DNA from: Halobacillus dabanensis
GTDB taxonomy: Bacteria > Bacillota > Bacilli > Bacillales > Halobacillaceae
Reading direction: 5' to 3'
Assembly: GCF_900114165.1 (NCBI RefSeq)
Contig: NZ_FOSB01000004.1
Coordinates: 1-64,000 of the forward strand
DNA length: 64,000 bases
Shown here: positions 17,150-24,625 of the stretch, one piece after another
Position numbering within the stretch: position 1 is the stretch's first letter
Layout: every line of letters begins with the position of its first letter
Position numbers and translations under genes: made by a program
Notes under the pieces: model-generated
What the model was told of the DNA's origin: nothing
The model's database searches: none
Seen by the model: only the letters and a program-made list of their open reading frames with translations

Positions 17150-18226
17150 TTATCCATGCTCTTTAGGAGGGTGGTACAGGCGGTAAAATTCATAGCCATG
17201 CTTGAGCAACACTTTCAGTACTGAATATGTCGGCACAGCTATGATCATCCCTACTATTCCATATAGCGGAGCAGCTACGACGAGTAAGAGAATAACCGTC
17301 AATGGATGGATGTTTAATCGTTCCCCAAAAACTAATGGAGCGACAAGATTTCCCTCCAGTTGCTGCACTACAATGAATGTTACAATGACATAAATAGCCA
17401 GGGTTGGGTCCTGCATAAGTGCAACAACAACCGCAGGTGTCGCTCCAATTATTGGGCCTACAAAAGGAATGACACAAGTGAAAGTCACAAATATACTTAA
17501 GATCAACGCATAATCTAAACCGATAATTAAGTAACCGATATAGATCAACACTCCATCCACAAATGCAATCGTCGCTTGACCAACTATATAAGAGGAGATG
17601 GTGTAATCAAGATCTTTCAGTAGTTTCTCTCCTCTAGGCTTATGCTTTTCAGGTATGGCCTGTTTTAAAAATGGAATAAGCCTGTGACCATCTTTCAATA
17701 GAAAAAACAAAACAAAAGGGACAATGATCAACACGGTCGTCGCTCCAGCAATCGTTGAAAATATTGTAGTGATATGATCACCAATCTGTTGTGTCAAACC
17801 ACTAAAGTATTCTGTCACCCGGTGCTGAATAGAAACTCCCGACATCATCCCCATATCATTTTCTTCTAACTTCTTCCTCGCCTCGTCGGCTGTCTGTTTC
17901 AATTTCTCCGGCATCCCGGATAGATCAGTCACTTGCTGTTGGATCTTATCCGATAGAAAACGGATTCCACCATAAATCAGTCCACCAATCGCAGCAAATA
18001 CAATTAAAATAGCTACAGAGACGGGTATATATTTTACTTTTCCTAGTGAATGAACAACGGGACGCAAGATATAGAAAAGGAATCCCGCGATCAAGAAAGG
18101 GTAAAACAAAGTACCAAAAATCGTCTTGACTGGTTCGAGAAGATGTAATTTTTCCAGAAAGTAATAGAGTATCAGAATGAGAATAGCTGCTGTAATATAT
18201 TTGAAAAAAGATTGCTTTATCCACAT
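17150..18226 (-). CDS. AI-2E family transporter
   Basis: 358 residues. Two N-terminal membrane helices and one near 75, a charged helical region (95-150), then five C-terminal helices. It has the conserved blocks PFVLFFLLKDGHRLIPF, SSYIVGQATIAFVDGVLIYIG and PFVGPIIGATPAVVVALMQ, which mark the PerM/AI-2E exporter family. In Bacillus these include YueF and YrrI; proven substrates are few (TqsA exports AI-2, some members are Na+/H+ antiporters), so the substrate is left open. GGTGAAGGAAC precedes the ATG. Monocistronic. Confidence 0.85.
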   Translation of the reverse strand: MWIKQSFFKYITAAILILILYYFLEKLHLLEPVKTIFGTLFYPFLIAGFLFYILRPVVHSLGKVKYIPVSVAILIVFAAIGGLIYGGIRFLSDKIQQQVTDLSGMPEKLKQTADEARKKLEENDMGMMSGVSIQHRVTEYFSGLTQQIGDHITTIFSTIAGATTVLIIVPFVLFFLLKDGHRLIPFLKQAIPEKHKPRGEKLLKDLDYTISSYIVGQATIAFVDGVLIYIGYLIIGLDYALILSIFVTFTCVIPFVGPIIGATPAVVVALMQDPTLAIYVIVTFIVVQQLEGNLVAPLVFGERLNIHPLTVILLLVVAAPLYGIVGMIIAVPTYSVLKVLLKHGYEFYRLYHPPKEHG

Positions 18227-18460
18227 GTTCCTTCACCATCCTTTTACCAAATCCATTCACTAAAAAAGCCTTTAATAAACAAATATAATAAAAAAAGCAC
18301 AGGTGCCTTGCTTACCCCGACATGCTTTTAATACTGCTTTGTGGGGGCATCTTTAAACAGTAAAAGTGGATTTAAGTCCTTATGAGCATGGAAAGTTGAA
18401 GCAGTGGAGATACAATTATGGACATTCTATTCTGGTTTAGGAGCGAATGATTTTTTAAAA

Positions 18461-18489
18461 ACAAAAAAAGCTCGCCCTTTGGCAAGCTT
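18461..18489 (-). terminator. Terminator of the PAS-STAS gene
   Basis: AAGCTCGCC (18468-18476) and GGCAAGCTT (18481-18489) with one mismatch. On the minus strand seven T follow. It overlaps the stop codon. Confidence 0.75.
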
Positions 18490-19238
18490 CAACGATTATA
18501 GGAAAGAATGTATTGCAACCCTGCATGAGTGTTTTTGAATGTCTTCATTCCATGATCAAAGTATTCAAATGAAAGTGCTAGTTTCGGTGTAAACCCCACT
18601 ACAAGACATTCCGTACCGACAAGTTGCAATGACTTGTTCAATTGTCTCAAGTGATGGCTGATCTGTGCGTTGAACGTACTAATACCACTCAAATCTATGA
18701 GAGCATACTGAATATCTACCTCTGTACATTCCCTCAGCAAGGAGGAAATAAGCTGCTCTAGCCGACTATCATCGATATCTCCGATCAAGGGTACAGCCAC
18801 AGCATTGTCCCATATTTTTAAAATTGGAATGGATAAAGATTCAATTAAATGATCTTTACGCTCATCTTCTTCTGCCTTTGTCGTCACATCCATAAGCATG
18901 ACGATGTAGTAAAGTGTCTCTTCATTATCGTCATTTAGAGGTGTAATTACAATGTCAGCGATAAATTTATTTTTAATATTGATCCGTACTTTGTGTTTAT
19001 TTGTCAAGTTTTCCATAATTTCGCGTTGCCTTGAGGGTGTTTTATGGAACGTGTCCATATTTTTTCCGATTAAATCTTCTGCCTCATTATAACCGAACAA
19101 AGGAGCGATTTTTGCGAAAAGCTTTTCAGCCTCATCATTCATCCATACCAGATCATAATTTAGATCTGCTAATAATATGTTCTCCCCTATACTATTTAGC
19201 GCAGCTGTCATCGTTAGATCTGTCTTTAATGCAGCCAT
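18489..19238 (-). CDS. PAS-STAS two-domain protein
   Basis: 249 residues. Residues 10-125 form a PAS domain (ALNSIGENILLADLNYDLVWMN near the start, then GKNMDTFH and a YIVMLMDVT strand). Residues 130-245 form a STAS domain (SIPILKIWDNAVAVPLIGDID, then YALIDLSGISTF and LVGTECLVVGFTPKLALSF). This is the plan of sensor-type RsbR paralogues. The two phosphorylatable Thr of RsbR are absent: the DT pair is NA and the LTGIR Thr is Val. The ATG at 19238 follows AAGGTGGGACATTG; the listed frame could also start at the TTG just before. Single gene, 12 kb from the other STAS gene. Confidence 0.75.
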   Translation of the reverse strand: MAALKTDLTMTAALNSIGENILLADLNYDLVWMNDEAEKLFAKIAPLFGYNEAEDLIGKNMDTFHKTPSRQREIMENLTNKHKVRINIKNKFIADIVITPLNDDNEETLYYIVMLMDVTTKAEEDERKDHLIESLSIPILKIWDNAVAVPLIGDIDDSRLEQLISSLLRECTEVDIQYALIDLSGISTFNAQISHHLRQLNKSLQLVGTECLVVGFTPKLALSFEYFDHGMKTFKNTHAGLQYILSYNR

Positions 19239-19364
19239 CAATGTCCCACCTTATCCCATTCTTTTTACTTATTATTATATTATTATTTTTTCTACAGTCA
19301 TAGAGAAAAAAACAGGGAAAATATTCATCTGTATGTCATCAAATTTAACAAACACAAAATTGTA

Positions 19365-19381
19365 TGTTAGATTTTCTTACA
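19365..19381 (+). promoter_or_regulatory. TnrA/GlnR box upstream of fbpA-tnrA
   Basis: TGTTAGATTTTCTTACA matches all fixed positions of the TnrA/GlnR consensus TGTNANAWWWTNTNACA. A candidate -10, TATTCT at 19411-19416, would put the box near -50, the position used for TnrA activation in B. subtilis. The -35 is poor, as expected for an activated promoter. Confidence 0.75.
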
Positions 19382-19524
19382 TAAAAAGTGACTTGATTGG
19401 ATTTTTAAGGTATTCTTTATTTACCAGTAAGAATAGGAGGAGAATTCAGGGACGTTTTTCTTGTCAGCCAACCTTTTGTGCCAATGATTAAGACTAAATT
19501 TCACATCTACGGGAGTGAACCTTA

Positions 19525-19725
19525 ATGAAAAATCACTTGAGGAACGCCGTTGAAAGTATGAAAGAGCATTATATACAAAAACTTATACAAGCTGGGATGT
19601 ATCAGGCTTCCGATGATTCATTAAAGTCCCTTACTTTGACGGAACTGGAAGCTTTAGTGGCCAGAATTAAGCCTAGCAAGGGTGGCACAACACCGCCAAG
19701 GGGGAAAAGTGATGTCATCATATAA
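19525..19725 (+). CDS. fbpA: FbpA-family small basic protein
   Basis: 66 residues. [20 protein letters not shown] followed by IQAGMY and [13 protein letters not shown] matches the Fur-regulated basic protein FbpA family (two short helices, N-H-L-R-x-A-V-E start, L-T-L-x-E-L-E end). FbpA in B. subtilis belongs to the iron-sparing response. Here no Fur box was recognised; a TnrA box lies upstream instead, and the last 14 nt overlap tnrA. GGGAGTGA precedes the ATG. The C-terminus is short and ends with a Pro/Gly/Lys-rich tail. The iron role may therefore not apply. Confidence 0.7.
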   Translation: MKNHLRNAVESMKEHYIQKLIQAGMYQASDDSLKSLTLTELEALVARIKPSKGGTTPPRGKSDVII

Positions 19726-20011
19726 GCATAAAAAAGTGATATCCATCGGCACAGTTAATGAACTGACCGGTCTCTCCCTCAGGCAAATCCGTTATTATGA
19801 AGAAAGAGAATTAATTTATCCCGAACGAACAAAACGAGGAACAAGGAAATACTCCTTTTCTGATGTAGAAACCCTTCTGCAAATTGCTGATAAACGGGAA
19901 GAAGGCGTGCAAACCTATGAGATCAGAAAAGACTTACAAGGGTCGGATAAGAAAGTGATGGAACGAATGCTCCGCGGGCAACTGAATGCCCATTTTAAAA
20001 TGAACAAATGA
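19712..20011 (+). CDS. tnrA: Nitrogen-assimilation regulator TnrA
   Basis: 99 residues. The MerR-type DNA-binding half is [20 protein letters not shown] then [23 protein letters not shown]. The C-terminal tail [14 protein letters not shown] is the part of TnrA that binds feedback-inhibited glutamine synthetase; GlnR has a different tail and sits with glnA. TnrA turns nitrogen-scavenging genes on and glnRA off when nitrogen is limiting. The ATG at 19712 follows AAGGGGGAAAAGTG; a frame from 19682 lacks a site. It overlaps fbpA by 14 nt, so both share the TnrA-boxed promoter and autoregulation is likely. Confidence 0.92.
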   Translation: MSSYKHKKVISIGTVNELTGLSLRQIRYYEERELIYPERTKRGTRKYSFSDVETLLQIADKREEGVQTYEIRKDLQGSDKKVMERMLRGQLNAHFKMNK

Positions 20012-20028
20012 ATTTACTTACAGGCAAT

Positions 20029-20056
20029 CCTGGACTCCCTAGGTCCAGGTTTTTTT
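20029..20056 (+). terminator. Terminator of tnrA
   Basis: CCTGGAC / GTCCAGG stem with a 7-nt loop, then seven T. Confidence 0.85.
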
Positions 20057-20093
20057 ATATTCCTTTTAACTTTCACAATTTCTACTCTCCCAC

Positions 20094-20630
20094 AAAAGCT
20101 CCCTATTCTTGAAGACTCAGTTTTGTGATAATCCGGGGATTCGTTTGCCATATTAGGAGTCATGGGTGGTTGGGAAGCTACTCGCTTTCCTGTGGGGGAA
20201 CTGGCGAGCTTCCTCGCTATCGCCCTGCGGGATCTCGCCTACCTCCTTCTTCCACGGGAGTCTCCCAGCTTCCCCACCACCCCATACGCTGGAGGTGAGA
20301 AACGAATCCCTCTACTAAGATGGAGTCTTCCCCTCACTCATAAGTAGATATAAATCGCTCTATTTCAAACTGTGGCGATTTATATTATCCCCTTCGCTTG
20401 AGCATACAAGCAGAGTCCCCCAGAAGTGGTTTCGAGATACTGATATGGCAAAGGGGCGGAGGGGAAGGGCGAGACTCCTATGGGGTGTGTGGGACAGGTG
20501 AGAACCCGGAAGGCAAAGCCTAAGGAGGCTCAGCGCCCACCCCATGGAAAGCGACTTATCCCCCACCGACCCTTATTCGCAATAAAAATCTCGAAATCGA
20601 GTCTCCCAGAATACTGCCATAATATGCAAT
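20094..20630. repeat. MITE-like dispersed repeat, copy C (most complete)
   Basis: About 540 bp, filling the gene-free stretch 20012-20760. The left end (20098-20125) reads CCCTATTCTTGAAGACTCAG then TTTTGTGA; the right end (about 20589-20620) reads TCTCGAAATCGAGTCTCCCA then GAATACTGCC. These are imperfect inverted repeats of each other over about 25 nt. Inside are GC-rich segments shared with copy A and the AAACGAAT/CATAAGTAGATATAAA block shared with copy B. No plausible gene; short frames through it are by-products. Confidence 0.7.
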
Positions 20631-20686
20631 AACCCTAATCCCCAAAATACAACTTCCCACTTTTAATTACCTCGATGTAAAATATC

Positions 20687-20715
20687 TTGACTTCAAAATA
20701 AATAGAGCGTATAGT
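20687..20715 (+). promoter_or_regulatory. Sigma-A promoter of yceI
   Basis: TTGACT (20687-20692), 17-bp spacer, TATAGT (20710-20715). It starts 46 bp before the gene. Confidence 0.75.
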
Positions 20716-20760
20716 TTTAATTAGAATTCAAAATGATTTTATTAAAGGGAGAGATAAAAA

Positions 20761-21291
20761 ATGACAAAACTAACTTTAGATCACGTCCACAGTAGCTTGA
20801 ACTTTCAAATCAAACATATGATGGTTTCAAAAGCAAAAGGAGAATTCGAGTCCTTTGACGTAGAATTCTCTGGCGATTTGAATGATCTACCATCTGCTCA
20901 AGTGGTGGTGACTATTCCGGTAACATCCATCAACACAGGAAACGAACAACGTGATGGACACTTGCGATCTGGTGACTTTTTCGAAGCAGATCAGTATCCA
21001 AACCTTGTGTTCCGTAGCACATCCATCGAAAAAATTTCCGAGGAAGAATATAAAGTCACAGGTGATTTTACTATCAAAGGCGAAACACGTGAAGAAACAT
21101 TCACCGTGGAATACAATGGCACTTCGAAAAGCCCACTAGACGGTAGTACTGTTGCCGGTTTCGATGTAAGCGGGAAAATCGATCGTGAAGCGTACGGTCT
21201 AACATATAACGCCGCTCTTGAAACAGGAGGAGTTTTGCTTGGTAAAGATGTAAAATTCGAAGGAAACTTTGAATTTGTGGTCTCCGAATAA
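20761..21291 (+). CDS. YceI family lipid-binding protein
   Basis: 176 residues, the usual length. LDHVHSSLNFQIKHMMVSKA then KGEFESFDVEFSGD is the conserved N-terminal pair of strands. RDGHLRSGDFFEADQYPNLVF and the C-terminal REAYGL block complete the YceI beta-barrel. Such lipocalin-like proteins bind polyisoprenoids or fatty-acid amides. No signal peptide, so cytoplasmic. GGGAGAGATAAAAA precedes the ATG, and a good sigma-A promoter lies upstream. Followed by a shared terminator. Confidence 0.9.
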   Translation: MTKLTLDHVHSSLNFQIKHMMVSKAKGEFESFDVEFSGDLNDLPSAQVVVTIPVTSINTGNEQRDGHLRSGDFFEADQYPNLVFRSTSIEKISEEEYKVTGDFTIKGETREETFTVEYNGTSKSPLDGSTVAGFDVSGKIDREAYGLTYNAALETGGVLLGKDVKFEGNFEFVVSE

Positions 21292-21325
21292 AATCGTTTA
21301 TGCTTCTATTCGGCGCCGGCACCCT

Positions 21326-21358
21326 AGAAAAAGCTGAGTCCACCGGACTCAGCTTTTT
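21326..21358. terminator. Bidirectional terminator between yceI and the anti-sigma gene
   Basis: AAAAGCTGAGTCC and GGACTCAGCTTTTT form a perfect stem with a 3-nt loop. It ends inside the stop of the convergent gene. Confidence 0.85.
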
Positions 21359-22661
21359 ATTTCAGGTTAATTTCCACCTCTTTTTCTACCCACTCTGGAT
21401 ACCGAGAGAATTCGATTCGCACTGGTCCCTCTGCCTCCTCATCAAGTTGTGTGTATATTGTTTTAGGTCCTTCCATTGACATTTCGGTCTGTTGGCTCGC
21501 CATATCCAGTGAATCACCATACTGATCTTTAATTGAAGAAAAACCAATCGATTCCGCCACTTCCTCATCCATCACTACCTCAAAAGTTGCCTCAGAGGCA
21601 TAGGTTAATTCTGCAAAATCGGACGGTTGATAGATGATCTCTTCTTGCTCCAGATCAATCTCCATATATTCTTTTTCCGGATTCACTACCATTACTTTAG
21701 AAAAAGCGAGTGTTAAAGATTTTGGATCTTCGAAATAATTGCTTTGCAAGTAAAAGGTGATAGCATCATTTTCTGGTCCCCCAGTTGCACTGACCCCATT
21801 GCTGATCGAAGTCCAGACCTCTCCATCTTCTCCTCTCAATTCCAAGTCTTCAATGGAAAGCATTTCTGTTTGATTATCAGGATGCTCGCGAACTTTTATA
21901 GCCGTACGCAGCGGGTGAACCGTCACACTCTCTACAATGAACTGTTCACCTTCTATCGACACTGTCTCATCTACTTGGTACTCTTTCGATTCAGCTTCAT
22001 TAGGAGCTTCAAAAGTTATGGAGAACTCTTCACTCACAAATGAGCCATCAATGATTCCACTGCCTTCCATGGCAAGCCTGAAATCTTCTATCCCTTTCAT
22101 TCCATCCTGTGTATATACTTCCATCATTCTCATATTGTCATTTTCTTTTACATGCCCCCCGCTATAAGAAACCGAGCTTGCCGGCAATTCGTCTCCGTTG
22201 CCTGCTGTGAACATGGGGTTTTTCAAAAGAAGATTTCTATGATCCCCTTCTGCCTCAAGAGAATAAAAAATCACCATCCCGTAATTATCACGAATGACTC
22301 CTTCCACCGTCAAAGTCAGATCACCTTTCTGCTGGGTAATCCCAAGTGGCTGAAAGTGATTAGCATCAATTGCTGCTCGCTTCCCTTGATCGCCCTGAAT
22401 TAACTGAACGATTTTTTCCATCCCAGGAACTTGAGAGATTTTTTCAGCGAATGCTGGCGAAACGCGAACGCTACCGAAGAACAGTAAGAGGACGGCAATA
22501 GCAGAGAGGACAGGCCACATCACTTTATACTTACGCTTCGGTTGCTGCTTTGTAGCCTGATGAAATCCAAACTCCACCGCATCCTCTAAACGCGCTTCCT
22601 CCATATGTATTTTGTCATACCTTTTTTTCCATTCATTTATCTCCTGATCAAGCTTTTTCAT
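21357..22661 (-). CDS. Membrane-anchored anti-sigma-like protein (DUF4179)
   Basis: 434 residues. The N-terminal 45 residues are cytoplasmic and charged, one membrane helix follows (about 48-66, VMWPVLSAIAVLLLFFGSVRV), then PAFAEKISQVPGMEKIVQLI marks DUF4179, and a large extracytoplasmic beta-rich region fills the rest. Proteins of this plan next to ECF sigma factors act as anti-sigma factors. The ATG lies within the end of the sigma gene (14-nt overlap), with GAGAGGAGGAGCATC as its site, so the two are translationally coupled. The signal sensed is unknown. Confidence 0.82.
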   Translation of the reverse strand: MKKLDQEINEWKKRYDKIHMEEARLEDAVEFGFHQATKQQPKRKYKVMWPVLSAIAVLLLFFGSVRVSPAFAEKISQVPGMEKIVQLIQGDQGKRAAIDANHFQPLGITQQKGDLTLTVEGVIRDNYGMVIFYSLEAEGDHRNLLLKNPMFTAGNGDELPASSVSYSGGHVKENDNMRMMEVYTQDGMKGIEDFRLAMEGSGIIDGSFVSEEFSITFEAPNEAESKEYQVDETVSIEGEQFIVESVTVHPLRTAIKVREHPDNQTEMLSIEDLELRGEDGEVWTSISNGVSATGGPENDAITFYLQSNYFEDPKSLTLAFSKVMVVNPEKEYMEIDLEQEEIIYQPSDFAELTYASEATFEVVMDEEVAESIGFSSIKDQYGDSLDMASQQTEMSMEGPKTIYTQLDEEAEGPVRIEFSRYPEWVEKEVEINLK

Positions 22662-23169
22662 GATGCTCCTCCTCTCCTAGTTCACGTTTCAACTTGGCAA
22701 GCGCTGTATAAAGACGAGTTTTTAAAGTACTTTCTTTTTCCTTCATCAGGACAGATAGTTCACGGAAGGTGATCCCATGGAAGTACTTCAAATAAACAAG
22801 TTCCTGCTCTTTCGGCTGGAGGGCGGAAATCGCTTCTTCTAAAACGATTCGGTCTGTCTCATCTCCAAGCGCTTGGTCAGGTTCGACTTCTTCCCGCACA
22901 TAGACCCGCTTCTTTTGCTTACAAAGGTCCTGGCAATAATGAATGGTAATTCGGACGAGCCATGTTTTGGCGTATTTCGGTTTTCTCAACTGGTGACGTT
23001 TTTGATACGCTCGAACTGTCACTTCCTGCAAAGTTTCCAGGGCCTCTTCTTTATTTTTCAAAAAAGCGAGTGCTGTTTTATAAATATCGTTTTTATAGGT
23101 TCCCATCATGACGAGAAATGCCTCGTCATCACCACTGATCGCTTTCTCTATGATGGCAATTTCCAACAA
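22648..23169 (-). CDS. ECF-type RNA polymerase sigma factor
   Basis: 173 residues with sigma-2 (residues 8-80: FLVMMGTYKNDIYKTALAFL, then LQEVTVRAYQKR) and sigma-4 (105-160: ALQPKEQELVYLKYFHGITF then RELSVLMKEKESTLKTRL). It starts at TTG: GGGAGGGAGAA is followed by two TTG codons (23169 and 23166), and the second has better spacing. No ATG lies before the sigma-2 domain. Its partner anti-sigma gene overlaps its end. The target genes cannot be told from the window. Confidence 0.88.
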   Translation of the reverse strand: MLEIAIIEKAISGDDEAFLVMMGTYKNDIYKTALAFLKNKEEALETLQEVTVRAYQKRHQLRKPKYAKTWLVRITIHYCQDLCKQKKRVYVREEVEPDQALGDETDRIVLEEAISALQPKEQELVYLKYFHGITFRELSVLMKEKESTLKTRLYTALAKLKRELGEEEHHEKA

Positions 23170-23349
23170 TTCTCCCTCCCTTTTTTCTTTTCTATGTATT
23201 AGACAGTGTTTTCGCTAAAAAGTTTGGAATCTATTACAAGTAAATTTATTAAGGTGGTTAAAATCATCGTGAATCCTCGTTAAGTCACTTTCCCTCGTAG
23301 TAAGGGAACTTTCAAATAGAGTTAGGACCCTATCCACCACTTTAACATG

Positions 23350-23377
23350 AAAAAAATCCGCCCCCTGAGAGGACGGA
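23350..23377 (-). terminator. Terminator of the CHY zinc-finger gene
   Basis: On the minus strand TCCGTCCTC pairs with GGGGGCGGA (two G-T pairs) around TCA, followed by seven T. Confidence 0.65.
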
Positions 23378-23380
23378 AGG

Positions 23381-23704
23381 TTACATCTCAAAATATAGTG
23401 GATAATGGAGACTGCATTTTTCATTGAATACATGCTTACACTGTGGACACTGAGTGCTTTTCATATATTCATCAATGGACAGTTCACTTTGGCAGTTCCC
23501 GCAAAGAATGGCTTTTTCTCCCCACTTTTTCCGCGGCCATTTCATTGGCTGATGATTGGTTTGTGCTTCATGACAATAATAACAAGCATAATAGTCTTGG
23601 CAGCAATAAAACTTAATCGCAATAATATCTACGTCGCTATGGTAATGGGCACACCGCGTTTGTTCATCTACTCTTACTCCTTTGACGGATGGGCTTTTTT
23701 TCAT
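23381..23704 (-). CDS. CHY-type zinc-finger protein
   Basis: 107 residues. Cys/His pattern: RCAHYHSDVDIIAIKFYCCQ then YYACYYCHEAQTNHQ and CGNCQSELSIDEYMKSTQCP then QCKHVFNEKC. This is the CHY zinc finger, binding about three zinc ions; in bacteria its role is unknown, in plants it occurs with RING ubiquitin ligases. The ATG at 23704 was chosen (AAAGGG upstream); a TTG at 23728 would overlap the previous stop. It is the last gene of a three-gene minus-strand unit (24479 to 23381). Confidence 0.8.
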   Translation of the reverse strand: MKKSPSVKGVRVDEQTRCAHYHSDVDIIAIKFYCCQDYYACYYCHEAQTNHQPMKWPRKKWGEKAILCGNCQSELSIDEYMKSTQCPQCKHVFNEKCSLHYPLYFEM

Positions 23705-23724
23705 ATTTTCATCCCTTTCCCACC

Positions 23725-24306
23725 TCAAAACTTAAAAGGATCATCGTCTTCTCCCTTCGACCTCCATAAAGGAAGGGATTGTTGCAAATCATCGTTCAAC
23801 CTTCGTGTTAAAGGTTCAGAGGGGACTTCTCGATCAGGTGTCCATTGCCCTTCTTCCTCTATTTGCTGCATAACGACCATCCGACTGTCTTCCTCTGGAG
23901 CTACTCTTACCGCCTTGACACATCGCGGATAAGCCATAAGAGGTTGAGGCTCTTTCACCTCTTCTAACTCGATGAGATGCTCCCAATCGTCGCCTAAATC
24001 ATAGATGTAAATGGCTTCATCCCCTGGGTTAAGCATCCACTCACCGATCTGTTCCTCTTCATCATCGTAGCCGTCGCCAACAGGTTCCAAAATAGAATCT
24101 GGAAATTCAGGTTTAATATCAAACATCTTTTTACTTTTACCGGGCTTTTTAACACGGAAGGTATGCAGATGAGAACCTTCCCATTCCATCACACTTTGAA
24201 TGGCATCATGGAGATCAGCAAAGGTGGAATCACTCCGAATTTCAATCCTTCTCCAGATAGCAGGCTCAAATCCTACCAACGTTATTTTCATTTGATAGAT
24301 TTTCAT
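23725..24306 (-). CDS. Plasmid pRiA4b ORF-3-like family protein
   Basis: 193 residues. MKIYQMKITLVGFEPAIWRR followed by FADLHDAIQSVMEWEGSHLH, then the acidic EAIYIYDLGDDWEHLIELEE and AYPRCVKAVRVAPEED, are the standard blocks of PF07929. The fold is small and alpha/beta, with unknown function. The name comes from a plasmid gene and does not imply mobility. GAGGAGGAAAGAAAAGA precedes the ATG, which overlaps the upstream small membrane gene by 4 nt. Confidence 0.88.
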   Translation of the reverse strand: MKIYQMKITLVGFEPAIWRRIEIRSDSTFADLHDAIQSVMEWEGSHLHTFRVKKPGKSKKMFDIKPEFPDSILEPVGDGYDDEEEQIGEWMLNPGDEAIYIYDLGDDWEHLIELEEVKEPQPLMAYPRCVKAVRVAPEEDSRMVVMQQIEEEGQWTPDREVPSEPLTRRLNDDLQQSLPLWRSKGEDDDPFKF

Positions 24307-24479
24307 TCTTTTCTTTCCTCCTCTTGTATTCGATCCAATTTTTCATGCATTTGATCCAAGGAAACTTTTAATTCATTATGCTCAACTTCCTGTTTATCTA
24401 ACATTTCTTCTAAGTTTCTAACTTTAAAAAACAAATAAACGAGAATAACAAATCCCGCTATGTATAACACCAAACCCAA
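24303..24479 (-). CDS. Small single-pass membrane protein with coiled coil
   Basis: 58 residues: one membrane helix (LVLYIAGFVILVYLFFKV) and a charged coiled-coil tail (heptads from about residue 22). The start is taken as the TTG at 24479 because TTTGGAGG lies 7 nt upstream; a GTG at 24506 adds nine residues but has no site. The last 4 nt overlap the ATG of the pRiA4b-like gene, so they are co-translated. The family was not recognised. Confidence 0.65.
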   Translation of the reverse strand: MGLVLYIAGFVILVYLFFKVRNLEEMLDKQEVEHNELKVSLDQMHEKLDRIQEEERKE

Positions 24480-24532
24480 TGGCAAACCTCCAAAATCATT
24501 CTCCACCTATTTTAACATGAAAAGAGCAACAC

Positions 24533-24591
24533 CCAATATTAGACACACCAGGTCATCCAATATTTGGATGACCTGGTGTGTCTAATATTGG
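24533..24591. repeat. Perfect 28-bp hairpin, GACCTGGT family
   Basis: Arms 24533-24560 and 24564-24591 are exact reverse complements with a 3-nt loop TAT. The outer part is CCAATATTAG, the core ACCAGGTCATCC. The same outer CCAATATT occurs in the hairpin at 36021-36079. Confidence 0.95.
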
Positions 24592-24620
24592 AAAAAGGAG
24601 CACCTCATCGAGATGCTCCC
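24591..24620 (-). terminator. Terminator of metT
   Basis: GAGCACCTC (24598-24606) and GAGATGCTC (24610-24618) pair with one G-T; on the minus strand a T run follows. Confidence 0.7.
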
Positions 24621-24625
24621 TTGTT

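Noticed and set aside
20162-20347. ORF inside repeat copy C
   Set aside because: Low-quality sequence rich in Pro, Arg and Leu from a repeated GC-rich segment, with no ribosome binding site.
24533-24591. Hairpin as the metT terminator
   Set aside because: A separate standard terminator (24591-24620) lies between it and metT; the hairpin has no T-run of its own.
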